Virus record (IMG/VR): IMGVR_UViG_3300008110_000348
Span: 1-46,368 of that record
Origin: a virus
Length of the DNA stretch: 46,368 nucleotides
Reading direction: 5' to 3' (one strand)
Under the pieces are notes generated by a model, which was given only the letters and a program-made list of their open reading frames with translations, was not told the origin of the DNA and ran no database searches. Shown one piece after another: positions 24,401 through 33,786 of the stretch; within the stretch, counting starts at the first letter, position 1, and every line of letters begins with the position of its first letter. A program made the position numbers and the translations under genes.

Positions 24401-27400
24401 ATTCAAAAGGCATTAGTTGCAGCAGGACAAGATCCAAAGAGATTGACCAGCTTAACATTCCAAGGATTTGGTCAGGGAACAACTGCAGCGATACCTAGAA
24501 ATATAAATAATTTAATGGCTATGGCTTGGGATGGAAGTAGTGCAGAAAGATCAATCAGAATAGCAGAAAATATGAAGCTTCCAAGGCATTTACGTGGAGA
24601 CATAATTCCACTTACAAATTCTGATGCACAAAGGGTGTCAAAATTCTATAAAGCAATAGGTATCCCTGCTGTTGCTTCTTTCTTTGACCGTAAAGATTAT
24701 CAATCTGATTTAATAAAAAGAATTGCTGTTGCAAGCGCAAAAGCTAGAGGTGTTTCTTCAACAAAAGATTTTAATTTATTCTATCAAGAAGAATTAGCTA
24801 AAACCACAAAAGCATTTAATCAAGGAGCAACTCATCAAGCAATTACAAGAGGCTTAATTAATGAATTTATTGTTGATCCAAAAACTTCTGAATTCAGACC
24901 TGACGCATTAAAGAAAGCTTATGTAACAAATGTATCAAGACAAAGAGTAAGGGTTAGAACAGGACAATCTGTACCATACTCAATAAATAGAGGATCAGAA
25001 GAGTATTCAGCAAGACAAGCTGCAAGATATGGTGGAGGTAGATGGTCAAATCTATTACCTCTAACAACTAAATTATTTGGCGGAAGACTCAGAATGAATT
25101 CTGGAGGACTTGTTCCAGGATATCAAGACGGTGGACCAGTTAAACCTTCAATGCTTGGTGGTATTGGACAAAACTTAGGATATATGGGCGCCATGATGGG
25201 CGGAGCAACATTAGGTGGACAATTTGGTGGCACAATGGGATCAATTGCTGGTTCTATTCTTGCTCCTGCAGTATTCACATCACTTACTCAAAAAATATCT
25301 GCAGTAAACAAACAAGGAATGGCCTCTGCAGGAATCTTTTCAAGATTAGGTCCAATAATATCAAATCCATATGTTATGGCTGGTGCGGCAGTAATTGGCG
25401 TAACCGCTGGATTAATGAAATTAAAATCAAGAGTAGAAGAATTTTCAAGAATAAATAGATTGGCATTTTCTGGCGGAGTAAAGCCAATTAAAGATTTTGA
25501 TTCTGAATTAAAGCAGGTTATTAAAAATATTGAAGATACAAGAGCAACTGCAGAATTATTACATGCTCAAATGAATTCAGCTGGAATTTCTGGATTAACA
25601 TTAACAATTAAACAATTTGCAGATTTAAGAGAAAAAGTTAAATCTACACATCCAGAACTTGTTAAGCTATTTAATCAAACACCATCAGATAAATTAAGTC
25701 AAGTTGCTGAAGGATTAAAAGCTCAATTTGTTGCAGCAGGAGACTCAGCTGCAAAAGCAAATGCTAAAATTGCAGCATTGCTTGCAGAATCAGGTAAGGC
25801 TGGATTTATACAAGTAGTATTAGGCGGACAAGGTTTAGCTGGAATAACAGATGCAAAAACTGCTATAGATTCTATGCTCAAGTCTATGTCAAGGTTTAAA
25901 GACGCAAAAGATAGAGCAGCAGGAATGCTACAAATATTTACATCTATGGGAGACTATATTGGTAATGCTAAAGATAAATCAGCTGCATTAAAAGAACAAT
26001 TCGATGCAATAGGAAAATCTAATCAGGCTAATGTTAAGTTAACAGAACAGCAAATAAATGAAATAGCTAAAACAAACCCTATGCTTGCTGCAATATTAAG
26101 CACATCTGATGACATAGGAACAGCTTTGGCAAAATGGAGACTATCCCTTGCTGGAGTTCAAAGAGATTTAAATGGATTAACAAATCAACAACTAAAAGAT
26201 TTTGCAGCAGCATCAGAAGCAATAGGTGCTTATTATAATAAATTGCTTGATGTATCAAGTAAAGAAGCTCAAAGCAATATTATGACTGGCAAACTTGCAA
26301 AAGATATTGATGCATTTAATAAAAAGCAACAATCTGCAGGTAAAATAACTGTACAAAATTTACAAGATCAAATTGATTTAAAAAATAAACAAATTGATCA
26401 AATTAAAAAAGAAGGCGAAGCAAGAAAGAAAGCCTTAAGAGACCAGCAACAAATTGAAGATGTTAAATTACAAATTCAACAAGAGCAATTAAATTATCAA
26501 ATAGCTCTTGCTTCTGGAGACATGGCATCTGCTGCACAGGCTCAAATAAATATTCAAAGACTTGTAGGACAGCAACAATTAAAGGCAGCCGAAGATGCTA
26601 TAGATGCAGCAGTACAGGCAAAGATAGATGCATTACAAGCTCAAATAGATGTATTAAATAAAAAATCAACAGCAGCATCAAATGCTGCTGCAAATAATAA
26701 ACCAAAAGAATCTCCATATGCTTCTACATATCAACAAATTCAGGGAGTATACAAAGAATTCTCATTAGGTAATATAGATGAAAAAGAAGCCATGAAGAGG
26801 CTTAATGATTTAATTAGACAGTTAGAGCAAACTCCAGGCGGAAAGAAGTACTTAGCAGATCTAGGTGTAACAGGATCAGCAGGAAACTTAGTTCGTGAAG
26901 ATAGAGAAACTAGAAGAACAGATATTGATCCTAATACAACACAAGGCGCTGCTTTATTAAAAGCACTACAAAAAGGATCAGATAACCTTGTTGTAAATGC
27001 AATTGGAAAATCAAATCAATATCTAAAAGATATTTTAGCTGCAATTAAAAATGAAGGAGTTAATCTAGATGCAGGAAAAACAGCATCAGATAAATCATAT
27101 GATTCTGTATCTGGAAAGACTGCAGCTGGTGGATTAAATACTACTGGTACAGCTAAGGTTTATGATGCTAAAACATTAAATGCAGCAGCAGGAAAAGCAT
27201 TTAATGATAGAAATTCAGCATCAGCAGCAGGCGTTGGTAAGTCATATAGGCTATTTAGTTTTGGCGGTAAAACCTATGCAGTAAGCACTGTTGACGGATT
27301 AATATATGAATTTGATACAAATAAAAATACAACTTCTAAGAGCAATGTTGGCGTAGCCACACTTGCATTAGGCGGAATGGTTAAGAGATATTCTTCTGCA

Positions 27401-27754
27401 GGATATGTATCTGGTCCAGGTACAGGAACATCCGATTCTATTCCAGCAATGCTTTCTAATGGTGAATATGTAATTAGAGCAGCAGCAGTTAAATCTATAG
27501 GAACCCCAACACTAGATAGAATTAATAAAATGGCAATGGGTGGCTTAGCAACAAAATACAATATTCCAAGAATGTCCATGGGTGGAAGAGTTAATATGAA
27601 TCAAGCTGGATTAGCCTCTACATCTAATTCATTATATAATATTAATGTTACACTTAATGGAAGCAACCTATCGCCAGACGATGTTGCAAAAGCAATTGAA
27701 GCTAGAATGAGAATGATTGAAACTAAAGAAGGAAGAAATAGGTTATTTGTATGA
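21455..27754 (+). CDS. Tape measure protein
   Basis: A 2,099-residue protein, the largest gene here, placed right after the chaperone. Residues about 170-480 resemble the TP901-1-type tape measure core (LSKAYGSSFKETLALGADIA, IPKAGPIIKGLGGDVQDLAL). Hydrophobic segments lie at about 531-569 (ILSLFGGLTAVAGPLIMLTG), 1233-1278 and 1302-1325, possibly for membrane insertion at DNA ejection. A coiled coil spans about 1636-1738. Two short motifs of the GTGxTDSxPAxLxxGEY/FVV type occur near 915-935 and 1988-2012. Residues about 950-1230 (LLEDPAIQKALVAAGQDPKR ...) look like an inserted globular domain that I do not recognise. It sets the tail length and travels into the host envelope. AAGGGG, 13 bases upstream, is the ribosome site. 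Confidence 0.92.
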   Translation: MAEEQIVTRIVATSDFSNLIVDLNKVSSALTNLQTKLNATNKNLSAQVAVMNRSFAETLRSTGQFSTHFVNLTSDVDKFGSQLDKGQIKLRQFFQVYQSHLKTNGGLIRQLAQQQVQLQNAVLQPLGKNAEGLMQYNVHIPTGLDKVKSKTALARQELQIMNRVVQEGANSLINWGKNTQWAGRQLTVGLTIPLAAFGKASADAFRAADQELTRLTKVYGGLAATSAAELAKVRQDVTATATELSKAYGSSFKETLALGADIAATGKQGNELLGSIKETTRLAVLGEVDRQDAMKATLAIQSAFKSNTDQLAESINFLNAVENQTSTTLNDLVEAIPKAGPIIKGLGGDVQDLALYLTAMREGGISASEGANALKSGLASLINPTKVATEMFAGFGIDLKGIVQKNAGDTTKTILALQAALDTLNPLQKQQAIEQLFGKFQFSRMNALFENLGKQGSQTLQVMDLMNASAADLANIAGRELSMVTESASGKYRRALEGLKADLAGVGEQFLTINTHLINMVDGILQFVNKLPGPIKSILSLFGGLTAVAGPLIMLTGVLGNFFGYIIKGVSHFRALFKGGEGWRLLTPEILAANKAGALAETTFYSDAKAADILNQAITRLSASYTKLAADANNAIIATNPGVSTVGGTPLVLSKQERIANPAHPLIGKIDERAAAHSRPRGRMTKSQRDAQTIHSVTPNPILVNQKIGQAPQIFTYQNMPDIPGLTTQGGVSTGIVAGEAAKWHSLMAALSMQTKQEVATLKKEISTTGTVSQEFLTSYSTILPAMTRVIDNAVLESQAIVRQTMAGKMRVDQAQAEIIRINAQLEQAMIQTTTQTAQQMGRTANLTAVPLLNQPIVDKSGKSNLRELFRSGRPVKRMLDAIARATGVKTWGGGYSIETTNPKRMNRGSIVPGTGNTDSVPAVLTPGEFVVNKEATAANLPLLTAINEGYGKGGPNFNDGGLSDLQSAHLMRSYQLLEDPAIQKALVAAGQDPKRLTSLTFQGFGQGTTAAIPRNINNLMAMAWDGSSAERSIRIAENMKLPRHLRGDIIPLTNSDAQRVSKFYKAIGIPAVASFFDRKDYQSDLIKRIAVASAKARGVSSTKDFNLFYQEELAKTTKAFNQGATHQAITRGLINEFIVDPKTSEFRPDALKKAYVTNVSRQRVRVRTGQSVPYSINRGSEEYSARQAARYGGGRWSNLLPLTTKLFGGRLRMNSGGLVPGYQDGGPVKPSMLGGIGQNLGYMGAMMGGATLGGQFGGTMGSIAGSILAPAVFTSLTQKISAVNKQGMASAGIFSRLGPIISNPYVMAGAAVIGVTAGLMKLKSRVEEFSRINRLAFSGGVKPIKDFDSELKQVIKNIEDTRATAELLHAQMNSAGISGLTLTIKQFADLREKVKSTHPELVKLFNQTPSDKLSQVAEGLKAQFVAAGDSAAKANAKIAALLAESGKAGFIQVVLGGQGLAGITDAKTAIDSMLKSMSRFKDAKDRAAGMLQIFTSMGDYIGNAKDKSAALKEQFDAIGKSNQANVKLTEQQINEIAKTNPMLAAILSTSDDIGTALAKWRLSLAGVQRDLNGLTNQQLKDFAAASEAIGAYYNKLLDVSSKEAQSNIMTGKLAKDIDAFNKKQQSAGKITVQNLQDQIDLKNKQIDQIKKEGEARKKALRDQQQIEDVKLQIQQEQLNYQIALASGDMASAAQAQINIQRLVGQQQLKAAEDAIDAAVQAKIDALQAQIDVLNKKSTAASNAAANNKPKESPYASTYQQIQGVYKEFSLGNIDEKEAMKRLNDLIRQLEQTPGGKKYLADLGVTGSAGNLVREDRETRRTDIDPNTTQGAALLKALQKGSDNLVVNAIGKSNQYLKDILAAIKNEGVNLDAGKTASDKSYDSVSGKTAAGGLNTTGTAKVYDAKTLNAAAGKAFNDRNSASAAGVGKSYRLFSFGGKTYAVSTVDGLIYEFDTNKNTTSKSNVGVATLALGGMVKRYSSAGYVSGPGTGTSDSIPAMLSNGEYVIRAAAVKSIGTPTLDRINKMAMGGLATKYNIPRMSMGGRVNMNQAGLASTSNSLYNINVTLNGSNLSPDDVAKAIEARMRMIETKEGRNRLFV

Positions 27755-28224
27755 GCGCATTAATTGTTCCAAGAGGATCTATTCTTCAAATACAAGGTTA
27801 CGATTCAACCACTAATGGCGGCGATGGCACATTAAAATATAATAAAGTAACAGAACATAATAGATCCCAGTTTGATATCACTCCAGAAAGAATAGAAAAA
27901 CAAACAAGAATGGGAAATGGTACATTAAGAAAATACTTCGTTGCAGATAAAAAAACTTTTAATTTATCATGGGATATGTTGCCATCATACAGAACATTAA
28001 CTGTAGATGGAGCCTGGGGAGCAGAAGACTTAAGGACATTCTATAATAGCACAGAAGGAAAATCTTCTTTTAATATTAGGATAAATTTTGCAAAAGATGG
28101 AACAAATCAGGAATCAGTTAATTACGAACAATACAGTGTAATGTTTGGAGAATGTAATTTTATCGTACTAAAAAGAGGCCTACAGCCATTTTGGAACGTT
28201 TCCTTAACAATGGTAGAGGTTTAA
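27751..28224 (+). CDS. Distal tail (Dit-like) or tail-tip protein
   Basis: A 157-residue protein whose ATGA start overlaps the tape measure stop. It has ITPERIEKQTRMGNGTLRKY, then FNLSWDMLPSYRTLTVDGAW and LRTFYNSTEGKSSFNIRINF, which I read as a beta-sandwich tail protein of the distal-tail kind. The order tape measure - distal tail - hub is the normal siphovirus one. It probably forms the ring that joins tube and tip. The family is inferred from order and strand pattern. Confidence 0.6.
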   Translation: MSALIVPRGSILQIQGYDSTTNGGDGTLKYNKVTEHNRSQFDITPERIEKQTRMGNGTLRKYFVADKKTFNLSWDMLPSYRTLTVDGAWGAEDLRTFYNSTEGKSSFNIRINFAKDGTNQESVNYEQYSVMFGECNFIVLKRGLQPFWNVSLTMVEV

Positions 28225-28225
28225 C

Positions 28226-30220
28226 ATGATAACTTCTTCTACTGCATTAAAAAATATATTTTATAATAAAGCCAGCGTTATTATTAAATCTGGGTGTTAT
28301 ATTGAATATAATATGAATACTATGTTAGATGGAATATCTGTTACAAATAATATATCAGACTCTTTATATACTTCACAAATTGTTAACGCAGCAGATCAAC
28401 AGGTATGGCCAGCAAGTAGACCAAATCCATATAAAAAATTATTTCCTGTAGACTCTATAGTAAAACCATTTAGACCAGAAAATTCAGGAATTAAATATTT
28501 TATATTAGAAAAAGTTAGCAACGGATCTGGAACAGATGTTCCTAAAAATAGTTTTTCTTCATATAGATCAGTCAGCTATCCAGAAAGCCAGCCAAGAATA
28601 TATTATCCAGGAGCAAGCACCTATTATAAATATTGGGTTACTCCACAAAATACTGGAGTAGATGTAACAGTTAATTATTTAACATCTGGTACAAAATTTG
28701 CCCTAACAAATAAAATAGTTATTAAATTTGAAAAGACACATAGCTTGCCATCTTCATATACAATTAAAATAACTAAATCAGATAATACTCAAGAAACAAT
28801 TGCAAGTTCTTTATCTACCCCAGCAAATGGAATAGTAAATTTATACTATAATGGAACTACATGGTCAGCAAATCAATTATCAGAACCATATTCATTTGCT
28901 AACCCAGTATCTATAAAATCAATTAATATCACAACGCCAAGCGCAGGAACAGATAGAATTATTGGTCTTATTGAAATTTCTGCAAGATGGGTAAAAGATA
29001 TATCTGACGATGTTGAGTCATTTGATATAAGCAAAGAGGCATCATCAAGCTCAGAAGATTTATTGCCAGTTGGCAAGGTAACATCAAATAATATATCTTT
29101 AAATTTAATTAAATACAATCAAACATCTTTGCAATATGCTTCCTACAATAGATCTGTTGCCTTAAATTCTTCTTTAACTTATATGGTAAAGAATGCAAAA
29201 TTAACTCCTTATTTTAAAATATATCATGCTGACGGAGCAATAACTGAAGGTTTAGAAAAATATGACAAAATATATCAAGGTCAATTTTATGTAGATGAAT
29301 GGAATATCGGTGCATATGGAGAGGTTTCTGTTAATGCATTAGATTCGGCAAAGTATTTAATGGAAGTGATATGCCCAGATGTTCTATGTGAATTTTACCC
29401 AGCTACAGCAGTAATACGTAGACTTTTAGATTCTGTAGGATATACAAATTATAAATTTAATCTTACATCAGAAACAGACTCTTCTGTTCCCTTAATTAAT
29501 TATTTTTGGACAGATGGATCAAAAACAGTCTGGGAGTATATCCAGGAAATATGTAGAGATATACAAATGAATGCTATTGTTGATGAAAATGATATTTTAC
29601 AATTTTATAGCAGAAATTACATGTATGGTCGTACAACAAAAGATTGGAATTTTTATTACGAAGCAGAATCTAGTATTTTGCCAAACATAGTTGATTTTTC
29701 ACAAAAAGAAATAGCCTCTGCAAATCAAGTTAAAGTAATTTGGTCTACTCCAACATCTACTTCATATTTAGGAACATCTGGACCTCTTTGGCAATCACCT
29801 ACTAAATTTTTAGTAGCAGGAGGACTTCTGGAACCTCTAAGCGCTTCTGGTAATCAATATCTAGCAATTAAATTTGAAACATTAGATAAGTATAGTAAAT
29901 TTCAATCAGGATTTAATTTTAATGGATACTTTTTAGTAGATTCTGAAATAATTGAGTATGATGCAATGGGATATCAATATGTTCCAAAAGATTCAAACGA
30001 CTTAACATTTATTAACATATGGATTGAAAATGCTGCTGATTTAAATAAATATACAAATTTTGCAAAACCTGGATCAGAAAATATAGCGTCGGATATTTAT
30101 ATTAAACCAAATGGTAGATATAGAATTAAAACTAGAGGAGCTTTAGGTACTACAGCCGCAGCACATAATTCTAGTGGTGTTCCATCAACTCAGTATGCAT
30201 GGACAGGAGTTTTATTATAA
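28226..30220 (+). CDS. Tail tip hub / minor tail protein
   Basis: A 664-residue protein. Residues about 1-250 contain an inserted beta domain (SLPSSYTIKITKSDNTQETI, a discoidin-like arrangement ending GLIEISARWVKD). The following part, IYQGQFYVDEWNIGAYGEVS then AKYLMEVICPDVLCEF and VWEYIQEICRDIQMNAIVDE, has the look of a tail hub protein with the NAIVDENDILQFYSR motif seen in many siphovirus minor tail proteins. It ends with beta-rich repeats. It likely forms the trimeric tip that closes the tube. No peptidase motif was seen. Confidence 0.7.
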   Translation: MITSSTALKNIFYNKASVIIKSGCYIEYNMNTMLDGISVTNNISDSLYTSQIVNAADQQVWPASRPNPYKKLFPVDSIVKPFRPENSGIKYFILEKVSNGSGTDVPKNSFSSYRSVSYPESQPRIYYPGASTYYKYWVTPQNTGVDVTVNYLTSGTKFALTNKIVIKFEKTHSLPSSYTIKITKSDNTQETIASSLSTPANGIVNLYYNGTTWSANQLSEPYSFANPVSIKSINITTPSAGTDRIIGLIEISARWVKDISDDVESFDISKEASSSSEDLLPVGKVTSNNISLNLIKYNQTSLQYASYNRSVALNSSLTYMVKNAKLTPYFKIYHADGAITEGLEKYDKIYQGQFYVDEWNIGAYGEVSVNALDSAKYLMEVICPDVLCEFYPATAVIRRLLDSVGYTNYKFNLTSETDSSVPLINYFWTDGSKTVWEYIQEICRDIQMNAIVDENDILQFYSRNYMYGRTTKDWNFYYEAESSILPNIVDFSQKEIASANQVKVIWSTPTSTSYLGTSGPLWQSPTKFLVAGGLLEPLSASGNQYLAIKFETLDKYSKFQSGFNFNGYFLVDSEIIEYDAMGYQYVPKDSNDLTFINIWIENAADLNKYTNFAKPGSENIASDIYIKPNGRYRIKTRGALGTTAAAHNSSGVPSTQYAWTGVLL

Positions 30221-31875
30221 TGAGTACGTATACAGCAATACTTGATTTAGTTATAAATCCATCTGAAAATGGAGCAGTTATTACTGCAGAAACATATCCA
30301 GGTTTAAGCGATCCTACTAATTATAATGTTCTTATTATTAGAGAATTTGATCAATATGAAACGACAATACAAAATTTTGATACACAATCTCAACCAATTA
30401 CAATAAGTAATTTATTAAGTGGAACTTCTTATAAAGCAGTTGTTATACCATCTTTAAATGGAGTGTTTGATCCAAGAGGTCGTTGGGAAAAAAGATTTAG
30501 CACTTTAACAAATTATGGAGGACAAACGGTTTCTCCAACAAGGCAAGATTTTAAAGTCAGCAAATCTTATTTACAACTAGCAGTAACCGAAACTCAATAT
30601 GCAAAAAAACAATCTGCTTTATTTTATAGAGATTTTGATTCAATAGAGGTACCTACAGTTAAAACAGTATCTTCTGTTAATGGAAACTCATATAATACTG
30701 GATACTTTTCTTTTGGAACTAGTATATTAATGGATAATATTTTAGATAATACCAAACAGTCTGGTGGGATAGGATTCTTTTTAAATAGCTCTGGAACTAG
30801 TGGCTATTACTTAATTTTAGAATCAACTACTTCAGCTTCAGCTGTATTAGATAAAAAATCAGTAAGAATAGAAAAATGGGTTGGAAGCAATAAAATTCCA
30901 TTAAAAGAAATAGGTACAAGAACTGAATCTACTATAGAGGGTATTTATGGAGGAAGAACATATAATATTGATATTAAAGTTAAGATTGATAATCAAACAG
31001 TATTTATTGATGCTTTTATAAATGGCTACAGAATATCAGCCACAGATACAACATATAAAATTAATAATGCTGTTCAAGTTAAATCTGTTATTTTAGCACC
31101 AAGTAAAAAAATTGGATTAGTCTGTTCAAGAGGTCAAGTTGCATTTGATTATGCATATGCAAATACTTTAAAAGATTATCAATATGATGACAGATTTTTA
31201 GAATTAAATATATATCAAGGACAATTTAGTAATGATTTAATAAATACTTCATACGGAGATTTATCTTACATGGCAAATTACGGAGAAGATGAGATTGCTT
31301 CAGGTAATAAAAGGGCTACTGCTGTTGATGAGTTTGGAACCGTAATAAGAGAAATTGTAAAAACAGATGTTTCTTTTTCTAAGAGACCATCATATCCAGT
31401 AAAATGGAGTACAGGAATAAATCCTTTTGCTAAAATACTTGGGCAAAAAGTTTCTAACTTTGGATCTCAAGCATTTGTTATGAATAATACATCTACCACT
31501 ATTCCTTTATCAAACGGGGCTGAAGCGGCATTTGTTTTATGGGGTAATGATCTAGGAGACTCTGGAGAACTAATATATAGTACAGATGAACTAAATGATT
31601 ATGTTACAAAAGAACCAGTTACATTTAAATCATTTTGGTTACAAAATGAGGCAGATGTAAAGTCTTTAGCAAATTGGATTAAAAACAATGTTATTAACAG
31701 AGGTAAAATAGTTAATATGAAAATATTTGGAAACCCTTTAATTTCTGTAGGAGACATTGTTTCAATTAAATATACTTATCAAGGACTAGCAGGAACAGAA
31801 AGCTTCATTGTTACAGAGGTAAAGCATAGATATTCTGAAGGATTGGAGACGGAGTTATCCTGTAGAACTTTATAG
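30220..31875 (+). CDS. Minor tail protein with FN3-like and LamG-like parts
   Basis: 551 residues from ATG 30220, which overlaps the hub stop (TAATG) and has AGGAG ten bases upstream; a longer reading from 30199 is possible but less natural. Residues 1-100 look FN3-like (TISNLLSGTSYKAVVIP). Residues about 120-320 resemble a LamG-like jelly roll (GGIGFFLNSSGTSGYYLILE, AFINGYRISATDT, VAFDYAYANTLKDYQ). The C-terminus, PLISVGDIVSIKYTYQGLAG and FIVTEVKHRYSEGLETELSC, is the end motif common to tail hub proteins, so this may be a second part of the tip complex. Confidence 0.65.
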   Translation: MSTYTAILDLVINPSENGAVITAETYPGLSDPTNYNVLIIREFDQYETTIQNFDTQSQPITISNLLSGTSYKAVVIPSLNGVFDPRGRWEKRFSTLTNYGGQTVSPTRQDFKVSKSYLQLAVTETQYAKKQSALFYRDFDSIEVPTVKTVSSVNGNSYNTGYFSFGTSILMDNILDNTKQSGGIGFFLNSSGTSGYYLILESTTSASAVLDKKSVRIEKWVGSNKIPLKEIGTRTESTIEGIYGGRTYNIDIKVKIDNQTVFIDAFINGYRISATDTTYKINNAVQVKSVILAPSKKIGLVCSRGQVAFDYAYANTLKDYQYDDRFLELNIYQGQFSNDLINTSYGDLSYMANYGEDEIASGNKRATAVDEFGTVIREIVKTDVSFSKRPSYPVKWSTGINPFAKILGQKVSNFGSQAFVMNNTSTTIPLSNGAEAAFVLWGNDLGDSGELIYSTDELNDYVTKEPVTFKSFWLQNEADVKSLANWIKNNVINRGKIVNMKIFGNPLISVGDIVSIKYTYQGLAGTESFIVTEVKHRYSEGLETELSCRTL

Positions 31876-31883
31876 TTTTAAAA

Positions 31884-31892
31884 TGGTATAAT
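31884..31892 (+). promoter_or_regulatory. Leaderless-type extended -10 promoter
   Basis: TGGTATAAT (TATAAT at 31887-31892) stands seven bases before the ATG at 31900, without a ribosome site in between. Only a weak -35 is visible (TAGAAC at 31863-31868, 18-base spacer). Confidence 0.65.
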
Positions 31893-31899
31893 AAAAAAT

Positions 31900-32709
31900 A
31901 TGGTAAATTCAAATAAAAGAAAAGACTTAAAGGACTTAAATAGAGGCCAAGTAATAGTCCTTTCAGAAGATAGTGTAGATAGGATTATTGCCTATCCAAC
32001 TGAATATTTAACCATAAAAGGCGGGTCAATTGATTATTCTAAATATCTAGCATCTAGTTTATATTCAGGAGAATCAGACGGAGAAAATTATGTAAATGAA
32101 GATGGAGAAAGACCTGTTGATGGAGGAGATCTAGAGGAGATATACCTAGATATACCAGAGCTAACAGATATTGAAAGTATTACATATGAGCCATATTTTG
32201 ACGCAGCAACTAAATCACAAAAAATTAGAGCTATATTAAAAATAAGAAACTCTAGCAAGAATCCATCAAATATTGACGGTGTAGATGCTAGAATATTTAA
32301 TCCAAGTGTTATAGTTACAGCAATAACACCACAATCAACAAATAAATCAGTTGCGTTTACAGCGCCTACACCAGGAACACCTTCAGTTTATTTCAAACGA
32401 AATGGAACATCAATAGCTTGGGGTTGGAACAATGTTTCTGGACTTGGATCATTTTCAGAAGTAAGATATGATTGGATTATAAGTTCTTCAAGCTCTCCCA
32501 CTGCTCCTGCACTCGAAAGCGGATCAGAAACATATTCAACTACTAGTTCTTATAATATAGGAAATAGTGGAGTTATGAAAACATATAGAGTAAGTTCAAG
32601 GGATGGAGATGTTGATGCAACTTCATCATTTAGATGGCTTAGAGTACAAGCAGTAGTTACAGGAACAAATGGAATAGAATATTCTTCATCATATTCTACA
32701 CCAATTTAA
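31900..32709 (+). CDS. Minor tail protein, beta-sandwich C-terminus
   Basis: A 269-residue protein. The N-terminus is basic (NSNKRKDLKDLNRGQVIVL), the next 80 residues are acidic, and the C-terminal 110 residues (FKRNGTSIAWGWNNVSGLGS, YRVSSRDGDV, RWLRVQAVV) form an Ig/FN3-like beta sandwich. It is probably a tip or fibre component. The gene appears to have its own promoter and a leaderless start, even though it lies inside the minor tail group. Confidence 0.6.
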   Translation: MVNSNKRKDLKDLNRGQVIVLSEDSVDRIIAYPTEYLTIKGGSIDYSKYLASSLYSGESDGENYVNEDGERPVDGGDLEEIYLDIPELTDIESITYEPYFDAATKSQKIRAILKIRNSSKNPSNIDGVDARIFNPSVIVTAITPQSTNKSVAFTAPTPGTPSVYFKRNGTSIAWGWNNVSGLGSFSEVRYDWIISSSSSPTAPALESGSETYSTTSSYNIGNSGVMKTYRVSSRDGDVDATSSFRWLRVQAVVTGTNGIEYSSSYSTPI

Positions 32710-32717
32710 GGAGAATA

Positions 32718-33785
32718 ATGATTACAAAATTTGGAAAAAGATTTTTAACTAATCTAATTGCAGGAAATACAAAAAGTTTAAATAAAGATATTGCAATAGG
32801 TATAGATCTTACAGAAGCAACAGAAAACGATACTAGACTTGGATTTGAATTTTATAGAGTACCTGCTTTATTTGGATCAACAGAAATTCAAACAGTTGAT
32901 AATGTATCGACATATTCTGTAATATTTAAAGCATCTATTCCTCAAGATGTTGAAGGGGAAATAAATGAAATAGGATTGTATCCATCTGATAGATCTTCAA
33001 TTAATAATTTTGATAGTAAATTTTTAACAGATTTTTCTAACTATTTAGACTGGACAGATGAAGACTTATTCAAAGCAGATTTTTCTACCAATAATCCTAA
33101 AATAGGAAATAATATAATAGTTATGCAGTCAGATGGACCAGCCTCAAATGAATATTTCTATAATATAGAAAATTTAGATTTATCTGGATATAGCGTAAAC
33201 GATACTTTAAGATTAGCATATAGAAAAATAGACGATAATCTAGAATCTATAATAATTAAATTTTATAGCTCAAGCACTGAATATTTTGAATATGAAATTA
33301 CACCACCTGCTGGAACTGGAGATCAAATTACAGAGGATATCTCCATGTCATTAATATATGCAGGAGCAACTAATCCAGCACCAGATAAATCATTAATAAA
33401 TAAAATTGGTATTACAATTACTCCATCTGGAACTGACACTACCTATGTTGGTTTTGACGGATTAAGAATTAATGATGAAGATACCTTTGATCCATTTTTT
33501 GGATTAATCAGTAGATCTGTAGTTATAAATACTACAACAATATCTGGATCTTCTGGAGAAAATACAATAGAGGTTGACTCTATAAATAACCTATTTATAG
33601 GACAAAAGGTATCAGGAACTGGAATTGCAACTGGTGCAACCATTACAAATATTGAAGATAATACCATAACCTTATCAAGCAACAATACAGCAGCAGTTTC
33701 TGGTAATGGGTCTTTTTATGGAATTAAAAAAGTTGCTGGCAGATCTTTAGATATAGAATATAAATTGGATTTAGACTGGAACTAA
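32718..33785 (+). CDS. Minor tail protein
   Basis: A 355-residue protein with AAGGAG before its ATG. It starts MITKFGKRFLTNLIAGNTKS and contains the INEIGLYPSD motif, typical of phage baseplate/fibre adaptors. Residues about 120-250 resemble a carbohydrate-binding beta sandwich (YNIENLDLSGYSVNDTLRLA, YVGFDGLRINDEDTF). Near residue 275 is a GSSGENTIEVDSINNLFIGQ stretch followed by VSGTGIATGATITNI, a short beta repeat known from fibre proteins. Likely an appendage of the tail tip. Confidence 0.6.
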   Translation: MITKFGKRFLTNLIAGNTKSLNKDIAIGIDLTEATENDTRLGFEFYRVPALFGSTEIQTVDNVSTYSVIFKASIPQDVEGEINEIGLYPSDRSSINNFDSKFLTDFSNYLDWTDEDLFKADFSTNNPKIGNNIIVMQSDGPASNEYFYNIENLDLSGYSVNDTLRLAYRKIDDNLESIIIKFYSSSTEYFEYEITPPAGTGDQITEDISMSLIYAGATNPAPDKSLINKIGITITPSGTDTTYVGFDGLRINDEDTFDPFFGLISRSVVINTTTISGSSGENTIEVDSINNLFIGQKVSGTGIATGATITNIEDNTITLSSNNTAAVSGNGSFYGIKKVAGRSLDIEYKLDLDWN

Positions 33786-33786
33786 T

